A stretch of DNA of 26,702 nucleotides from Nemertoderma westbladi. Taxonomy: Eukaryota > Xenacoelomorpha > Nemertodermatida > Nemertodermatidae. The DNA is taken from assembly GCA_032718475.1 (NCBI GenBank), contig JAUCBJ010005035.1:1-26702 (forward strand). The letters are read 5' to 3'. The notes below the pieces were generated by a model, which saw only the letters and a list, made by a program, of their open reading frames with translations, was not told where the DNA came from and made no database searches. Below are positions 21,131 through 26,702 of the stretch, piece by piece. Both the position numbers and the translations under genes were made by a program. Within the stretch, counting starts at the first letter, position 1, and each line of letters starts with the position of its first letter.

Positions 21131-21257
21131 AATTCGCCTGGCGGAGGCCTACAAGGCCACGCGGGAACGCAGGGAGAAACACAGGCGAATGAACCCAGGG
21201 AGAGCAGATGCGACGTGTCGACTAGAAGGGAGAGTGGGGAAATGGGTGAGACGAGAA

Positions 21258-21470
21258 GTGACGGGTGGGGAGGGGGCTATGGGCACCCCACTGCAACCAG
21301 TTAGTGATGGGTGTGTGGGGGCTACGGGCACCCCACCGCATCTAGTTAGTGACGGGTGAGGGGGGGCTATGGGCACCCCACTGCAACCAGTTAGTGACGG
21401 GTGGGGGGGTGGGGCTATGGGCACCCCACCGCAACCAGTTAATGACGAGAGGAGGGGGGGGGGGAAATAA
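21258..21470 (+). repeat. 45-48-bp tandem repeat encoding GAMGTPxQPVSDG units, copy 1
   Basis: The landmark GCTA(T/C)GGGCACCCCA occurs at 21276, 21321, 21366 and 21414, a spacing of 45, 45 and 48. In frame 3 the units read GAMGTPLQPVSDG with small changes. One unit ends in TGA where another has TGG. The period preserves the frame, which supports a peptide-coding origin. Confidence 0.85.
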
Positions 21471-21605
21471 ACGCCCCATGGACGTCAGTGGGAAATGCGC
21501 GCGGTGAGATAAGTGAACCATGGCTTCCAACGACGGGGGAAAGGGGGGGGGAGCAACAGACGCCCCACAGACGTCGGCAGGAAACACGCGCAGTCAGCTA
21601 AGTGG
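21471..21605 (+). repeat. Degenerate 89-bp duplication after the GTP repeats
   Basis: CGCCCCA(T/C)GGACGTC...GGAAA at 21472 recurs as CGCCCCACAGACGTC...GGAAA at 21561. Both copies translate to related peptides (NAPWTSVGNARGEISE and TDAPQTSAGNTRSQLSG). Confidence 0.65.
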
Positions 21606-21657
21606 AGTATCTACGAGGCCGTACAACTGGGTAGGGGGAGGATCGTTGGTGCCGTAA

Positions 21658-22985
21658 GCAGCCAAATGAGAGAACGTCGAGCCTGCTTGGAAGATGGAAG
21701 GAGAACGGTAGAGTTCATCCGGGAGGTCGATATGAGACCTCATGAATGTGGATATAACACCGGAAGTGGAAGGTGTTAGGAGGGTGGTAGGGATAAACGA
21801 GGAAATGTTGCTAGGGGCAACCAGAGATGTCGAGATAGGACGGACAGCGAACCGTCGATAGTTGAAGTAGAGAGAGAGGGCCGGTGGGGTTGTACTTCGG
21901 GAGATTGCCGTCACACTGATTAAGTTAGTGGTAGGCCTACCTGTATGCTAAGCTCGCTTACTTTCGTGGCTCGTAGGTGGCTTATTGCTTTCCCCATAGG
22001 TTGTATGTACAGTGTACACTCCTCCAACAATATAATAATGAATACAATGGATCTACTGTACTAAATTGGTAGATTGCTCGGTCACGTGGCGCTAATTTAG
22101 TTCAAGCCATAAGGCGTTCTGTTTGTTAGCCTGACCTTTCAAGGTAACAAACTGGAGTATTAATTGTTTGCCATTTTTTGGCTATCGCTGAGAAGTGTTC
22201 TAAGGGGTGAATCCCGTAACACAGCTTAGATAGAATAAAGTAATAAAAACCAGTTGACTTAAATAAGTCCTCTGAATACTTGAAATGTGCATTAATATTA
22301 TACAATGTACCAGAACTCAGTCCAATGTCAATTCATTTTCATACACCATAATAATACTGTAATACCGGGATATTGTGAAAAATATTCAAGCCATAGGACG
22401 TGTCCATTTCCGATACCCCACAATTTTTATCTTTGTCTTTATCTAATCACAAACTCACCTCTTACTTTTTAGTCTTTTAAGGGGAGGGGGGGGGGGGGGT
22501 ACACCATTTTGGTCCAAAATATGTTAAAAATTTTTATGATCTATTATAATGCACGAGGGCATTTCCACAGAAAATGGGACACGATATGAAAAAAAAGAAA
22601 ACTTTAAAAAATAAGCAATATGTCATGATTTATTGGGTGAAATTTCATAAATTTTTCAAATTTGACAAAATTTACATTGATTTCAGGGTATAAAATAGGA
22701 AATTTTGCGATTATATCGACCATCATCAAGAAAAAACGTAAAACATGTAAAAACGAAAAAAATACCAAAATTCAAGTTATAATTCAAGTTAAACATAGGT
22801 AAAGTTAAGGTTAAAGTTACAGTTAAAGTTCAAATATTTTTTTGACTGTTTATCAATATACAGTAGGCTATCCTTGGTATCATTGTAATCAGCCGCAAAT
22901 GCACATTCCAATGAGGTAGTTCTACGCCATAAACATAGAACGCTTCTCATACAATAAGCATTAAAAGCTACCTGTACCCAATTGT
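21658..22985. other. Non-coding stretch after module copy 1
   Basis: The GC-rich character ends by about 21910. No protease, reverse transcriptase or integrase text follows copy 1. A run of 14 G lies at 22486-22499. Degenerate GTTAAA repeats lie at 22770-22832. Confidence 0.5.
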
Positions 22986-23846
22986 AAGGTCCGACACTTT
23001 TTTTTTACATTTTTTCTCAATTACTTCTCTATTGTTTTGGCAAACCAAATTGAAATTAAAATGACTCAATGCCGACGAAAGATGGCGTCTCTTGTGTCAT
23101 TTACAGCAATCCAGGCTACCATAAAGGCTGTGATTTCAGTGAATGAAGTTTGTAACGTCCGACACATTTTAACGTCCGACACTATTATCATTTAATGTAT
23201 TTAAAGTCTAAATTGCAGTGTATAGTGTAAAATGCATAAATAAATAGGTTTCAATAATTGCGATTTTCGACTCAAAATTCACCCCTTAGTATTTTTATGA
23301 TATATTTGGCAATTGTTGGTGAAATTGAAAATGGTTTTCAGATTCGGAATCTGCAGTTGAAGGCGGTTCTAATGATATCTAGAGTATATTCCAAAGCCGA
23401 TAAATAAAGCCGACGGAGGTGGATAAATATTGCTCATTTTTATGTCACGTCCAACACGTAACGTCCGACACCATTCCGCACAACTTTGAATTGCAAATGT
23501 CGGCTTCAAAAGATCTGCAGTGCAATTTAGGAAACCTTTTCGAAAAATAGAATAGTTGAGCTACAATTTGTGCCCAAAAATAACAACATACCAGTCTTCG
23601 GCATTAATTGCAATCAAAAGTAAATTATGTACAATAAAAAGTGTCCTATTTTTGCAACGTCTGACACCTTTTTAAAAGTCAACTGTTTAAGAAGAATAAC
23701 GTTTCCCAATGCAGAGTATTTTCGATATTCTGAAAGATTAAGAAATTGTCTCATTTATTTAACGCAATCTGATGTCAAAATTCAAGTATTTTCGTAAATT
23801 TAAAGAAAAACATTCAAAAATCGAGAATGTCCGTAACGTCCGACAC
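22986..23846. repeat. Dispersed 12-bp motif cluster, AACGTCCGACAC
   Basis: The word occurs exactly at 23154-23165, 23171-23182, 23460-23471 and 23835-23846. One-base or two-base variants lie at 22986-22997 (AAGGTCCGACAC), 23446-23457 (CACGTCCAACAC) and 23656-23667 (AACGTCTGACAC). All seven are on the same strand in an otherwise AT-rich region without open frames. Two occur as close pairs (17 and 14 bases apart). The role is unknown. Confidence 0.85.
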
Positions 23847-24104
23847 CGTGGAATTGCCCACGATTAATGGTGTTTCCAAATCTGAAAACCGCTATTTAAT
23901 AGCTCTTTTAGTTTTCAAGTTATAACAATTTCCATTTAGGGATTCCTATTGAAATTACTATTACAGTACTATATGTATAATGAAAGGTCGATTATCTCCA
24001 AATATTTTTTTTATGAAATTACCAACTTCAAAGCCCTTCTACATACTTCTACAATTTTTGAGCAATTAGTCTGAATAATTCTGTGGGTGTCTACATAACC
24101 ACCC
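23847..24104. other. AT-rich non-coding stretch
   Basis: Nothing recognised between the motif cluster and the second LTR-like leader. Confidence 0.5.
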
Positions 24105-24778
24105 TGCATGTAAGCGGACTCAATTCCGCCTCATTACCCTCCAGAAAATGGGGTGGTGGCATTTTCAGCAATATGAGGAGATACGAGATTAGCAATATTA
24201 ATCTCGTATCACAACCAACATTTGGGGGGGGGGGGGGGGGGCAACACAAGCCCCGAAGCCACACACAAAGGAAGGCTAAAGGTCAAACCACCTCGGAGGG
24301 GACACAGCTAGCAGTGGCTAGCAGCAAAGGGGAAACACTCCCAGACAGTGAAAGGGTGAGAAGTAGGTTATTGGCCAATAAGGGCAAAGGAGAGCATCCA
24401 CTAGGTAACAGGCCAAGGTAGCGTAGGAGTGAAGTAATATTGGTATATCAATCATATATTATCTCCTGCTACCGGTTTGTAATTCAGTTTAGTTAGTTAC
24501 CCAGTTTCAGTGCAGACAGGTAATATTGTTTTACCGTCACCGTCAACAACATTGGCTGCATTCAGTTTACTATTACCGGTACCAAGCAATACTGTCATCC
24601 GCTATCATATTAACATGACATTAACTGTGCTATCACTTTTATATTAGACTGCCGAGCAACAACATTAACTCTGAACGCTCTTTTCCAACAGCCTCGGCCA
24701 AGCAATCAGTGACACCACCCCAGCCTGCGGTGATGCGTACGAAACAACCTACCCGGTCGGGATCTCTGATCCCGTCAC
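24105..24778 (+). mobile_element. LTR-like leader of module copy 2
   Basis: Homologous in patches to 18690-19270, as described for that entry. Distinctive here are a perfect 12-bp inverted repeat (24180-24210), a run of 18 G at 24224-24241 and the end CCCGGTCGGGATCTCTGATCCCGTCACA, whose CGGGATC/GATCCCG arms close on a TCT loop. It lies about 55 bases before the first conserved ATG of copy 2. Boundaries are approximate. Confidence 0.45.
24180..24210. other. Perfect 12-bp stem, 7-base loop
   Basis: GATACGAGATTA (24180-24191) pairs without mismatch with TAATCTCGTATC (24199-24210). It is located inside the LTR-like leader of copy 2. The corresponding stretch of copy 1 (about 18755-18780) has only a weak ACGATT/AATCGT pairing. 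Confidence 0.85.
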
Positions 24779-26180
24779 AGTAAAACAATAACCAACAACC
24801 ACTAAACTATGACTGCTAAGAGAAAGTAGAGAGATGAGCGATAGAGAGCCCCGAGATTCAGAGGGACAGAGGACGCCGCCGCGGACCCCAGACGAGACCA
24901 ACCAAACGATCTGTGAGGCCGCGACACGATGGTATCGACCTGCAATGCCGGATTCGCAGATGAGGGACGATCCAGTACCCCAAGCGGAGGGCGGCCGTCA
25001 ACCACGAGGGAGGGATGAGTCGATGCACGACGGCGGTCCGAGTACCGAAGTCACCGGCCAGCCACAGGCCGAGGGCGACGGACGGCCCACCGGAATGGCG
25101 ATGGTGGGGCCGCCGGTATGACGCCGAACGAGGAGAGGAGGAGGAGATGTTGGCGAAGAGGACGTCGGGACGAGCGATCGGCTACGATGGGCCTACAATG
25201 CCATGAAGAAACTATTAAAGGAGGCCAGAGAGGGAGGAAAGGTAAACCAGCCTAAGTTACACCAATGGCTAGGTGAGTCGAACAAACATTTTCGGTATCT
25301 GGTCTGTTTTGGGCAGGGAGAACTGGCGAGTGAGAGAGCGAGGGGGGTCGCCACGGAACTATTCGAACTGTGGCGATCCGGGGTTATGGAGCCTGAAGTA
25401 GTGTACGTAGGGCCGTATTTAGTGGATGCCAGGGGAATTAAGTTAGTGGGTTGGGCGGATCCGCACGAGGGCGAACCAGAGGTTAACCCCGAGGATTCGG
25501 TCTCATCGGTTAGCGAGAACCCCAGAAAGCGGGGGAAAGTTAGTAGGACAGAGAGGCGACGGGAGTCCATCGCGACCAATAAGTCCGCTACATCCTCAGC
25601 GAAAGAAAGAAGTGTGTTAGAGATAGATCTGGCGTGTCAAATGGACATGGTGGCGCTAGACCAGAAAGAACTAGAGGGGCAGTTGGACGAGGGAACTGCG
25701 TTGTTAGAGAAAGAGAGAGAGTTGGCGAGGGAATGTAGAGAGAGGGCCGAGAGGGTGGCGAAGAACTGTAGAGAGCAAGAAGAGAGAGAGGCAGAGGAAC
25801 GTAAAGAGCGAGAGACGAGAGTAAAGAATGAGCGTAAAGAGCGGAGGCGAGAGTAGAGAGCGAGTGTAGAGAGTGGGTGGCGAGAGAAACAGAGTTAGCG
25901 AACCAGAGTTTGCGAGAGGACAGAGAGAGAGAAAGAGCGGGAAAGTGCATGCGGGATGATATGCATGCCCGGTTGAGGGGGCTTATGCAATATCAGGCCA
26001 AGCAGAAGCACCGACTAGAACTGGCGCAATTGGGATTATCTGAGATTGAGGCTGGCTCGGGTAGTATATACGAGGAGCCAGAAGTAATGGAGACATTTGT
26101 TAATACCCCACTTACAGGCACCGGACGACAGACCCAAGACTGGTGTAACCGTACGGGCGGGGGTGGGGGGGTAATAATAA

Positions 26181-26435
26181 TACATTAATATTAATAGTAC
26201 CATAGTAGACAACCCTAATCAAACTTTCATTGCAGGAAATAATGTTTTACCCGGTAATAATAATTTAAATCCAAATATACAAAATAATCCAAATAATCCG
26301 AATTTAAATACACAAAATAATTCAAATAATAACACTAATTTAAACGCACAAAATAATCTAAATAATAATTTTAATTCAAACGAACAAAATAATCCCGATT
26401 CCAACTTAAATATACAAAATAACTTAAATAAATAA
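26181..26435 (+). repeat. Asn/Gln-rich segment of copy 2
   Basis: Open in frame 3 from 26181 to the TAA at 26433-26435. The peptide is nearly half Asn, with repeated (T/A/I)QNN and NPN units resembling low-complexity prion-like tails. It has no start codon of its own and is the continuation of the preceding frame after a slip in the G-run. Confidence 0.7.
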
Positions 26436-26519
26436 TAAATAATTTAAATAATTTAGGCAATAATGTTGTTGATAATGGTGCTATTAATATGAACGCAGAA
26501 AGTATAGGTGGTCCGACCA

Positions 26520-26700
26520 GGGAGAGCCTGCAAGGCCACGTAGTTAGTACGCAGGGAGTAGCGGGGGTGAGCCACCACAACGGGAGCCTGCAAGGCCACG
26601 TAGTTAGGCAGGGAGCAGCGGGGGTGAGTCAACCCGACGGGAGCCTGCAAGGCCACGCAGTGGTACAGGGAGAGGCGGGGGTGAATAGACCCAGCCGCAG
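26520..26700 (+). repeat. 57-60-bp tandem repeat encoding LQGHxV..QG.AGV units, copy 2
   Basis: AGCCTGCAAGGCCACG occurs at 26525, 26585 and 26642. The units translate in frame 2 to SLQGHVVSTQGVAGVSHHNG and two variants, with the frame open to the window end. Copy 1 has one related unit, LQGHAGTQGETQANE, near 21148. The array may continue beyond the window. Confidence 0.85.
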
Positions 26701-26702
26701 TA

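Larger units (their letters stand above)
19354..21657 (+). pseudogene. Gag-like coiled-coil protein, copy 1, broken
   Basis: No family recognised. The first ATG of the conserved frame is at 19354, and ERDQTIQEAATRRYW and TPDSQRRD match copy 2. The frame shifts near 19620 to GRAITYKGGYNATRRMLK, then back at 19759 to NKHFHYLVQFGQGELASERA, RGVATELYELWRS, VGVYIGPYL-type and GIKLV text, and NPEDSVSSVS. A Glu/Arg coiled coil follows, with TAA stops at 20215-20217 (Glu in copy 2) and 20356-20358. It includes four 18-residue repeats. Next comes MRDDMHAWLGGLMQYQ, then FVNTPLTGTGRQIQKWC and an Asn-rich part (20850-21130), then GAMGTP repeats. The C-terminal frame is uncertain. GC content exceeds the surroundings. 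No zinc knuckle, protease or polymerase is seen. Retroelement gag is the best guess. Confidence 0.55.
24834..26702 (+). pseudogene. Gag-like coiled-coil protein, copy 2, frameshifted and cut by the window end
   Basis: The frame starts MSDREPRDSEG at 24834 and carries the TNQTICEAATRWY block. Shifts near 25110 and 25189 lead to the best-preserved part: AYNAMKKLLKEAREGGKV, SNKHFRYLVCFGQGELASER, VATELFELWRSGVMEPEVVY, VGPYLVDARGIKLVGW and NPEDSVSSVS. A long Glu/Arg/Lys coiled coil follows, to 25856. A further shift near 25853 leads to ELANQSL, MRDDMHARLRGLMQYQ, GSGSIYEEPEVMETF and VNTPLTGTGRQTQDWC. After a G-run slip near 26170, an Asn/Gln-rich part (26181-26435) and LQGH repeats continue to the window edge. 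No known domain was recognised. Conservation of the same block order in both copies shows it was once one gene. A polymerase gene could lie just outside. Confidence 0.6.

Noticed and set aside
18690-21657. Complete LTR retrotransposon for module copy 1
   Set aside because: No second LTR, primer-binding site, protease, reverse transcriptase or integrase could be found between 21657 and 24104.
22770-22832. Telomere-like repeat (GTTAAA/GTTAAG words)
   Set aside because: Units vary in length and sequence and are not the canonical animal telomere hexamer. It is treated as low complexity.
24083-24421. 112-codon open frame before module copy 2
   Set aside because: It runs through the poly-G tract (Gly run) and the LTR-like leader. 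The homologous leader of copy 1 does not preserve it.

Overview
This window looks like an AT-rich, repeat-dense, mostly intergenic piece of an animal nuclear genome. There are no bacterial-style operons. It holds several kinds of degraded retroelements: an RTE-like LINE in two copies, a jockey/CR1-like LINE tail, and tRNA-derived SINE-like units. It also holds foldback elements, minisatellites, homopolymer G/C tracts and at most two candidate host exons. The frequent TAGGCCTA-type and TACTGTA/TACAGTA words, together with the LINE types, suggest a marine invertebrate, possibly an echinoderm or another deuterostome. That assignment is a weak inference.

Layout. 1-860: non-coding flank with four 53-bp tandem units (411-620) and a strong hairpin (732-770). 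About 861-3790: RTE-like LINE copy 1, with endonuclease and reverse transcriptase recognisable but broken by one in-frame stop and one frameshift; it is followed by a 57-bp minisatellite, part of which also lies just upstream of the LINE. 4077-4319 (minus): a candidate protein-coding exon with good splice sites. 4577-4764 and 6404-6541: two long foldback structures. 6700-8420: AT-rich DNA without recognisable genes. 8421-10060: LINE copy 2, truncated at both ends, with a 71-bp AT-rich insertion and ending abruptly in a 59-bp satellite (10061-10285). 11329-11545, 12104-12298 and 12453-12655: SINE-like units, the last two in opposite orientation. 14070-15130 (minus): the 3' end of a jockey/CR1-like LINE. 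16440-16668: a small endonuclease fragment of another LINE.

The most unusual part is 18690-26702. Two diverged copies of the same GC-rich module lie head to tail about 5.5 kb apart. Each has an LTR-like leader of roughly 600-700 bp ending in a small CGGGAT/ATCCCG stem and CCGTCACA. Each leader is followed by an open-frame relic encoding a protein I cannot place in a known family: a charged N-terminus, a conserved globular block (FGQGELASERARG, then VGPYL.DA.GIKLV.W), a long Glu/Arg coiled coil, a conserved MRDDMHA/GLMQYQ/VNTPLTGTGRQ block, an Asn-rich tail and tandem peptide repeats. This is compatible with the gag end of an LTR-type retroelement, but no protease, reverse transcriptase or integrase is visible; copy 2 runs off the window. 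Between the copies, 22986-23846 holds seven dispersed occurrences of a 12-base word (AACGTCCGACAC and close variants) that no recognised feature explains.

Every coding claim comes from reading translations and motifs by eye. No database search was possible, so clade names and host are provisional.
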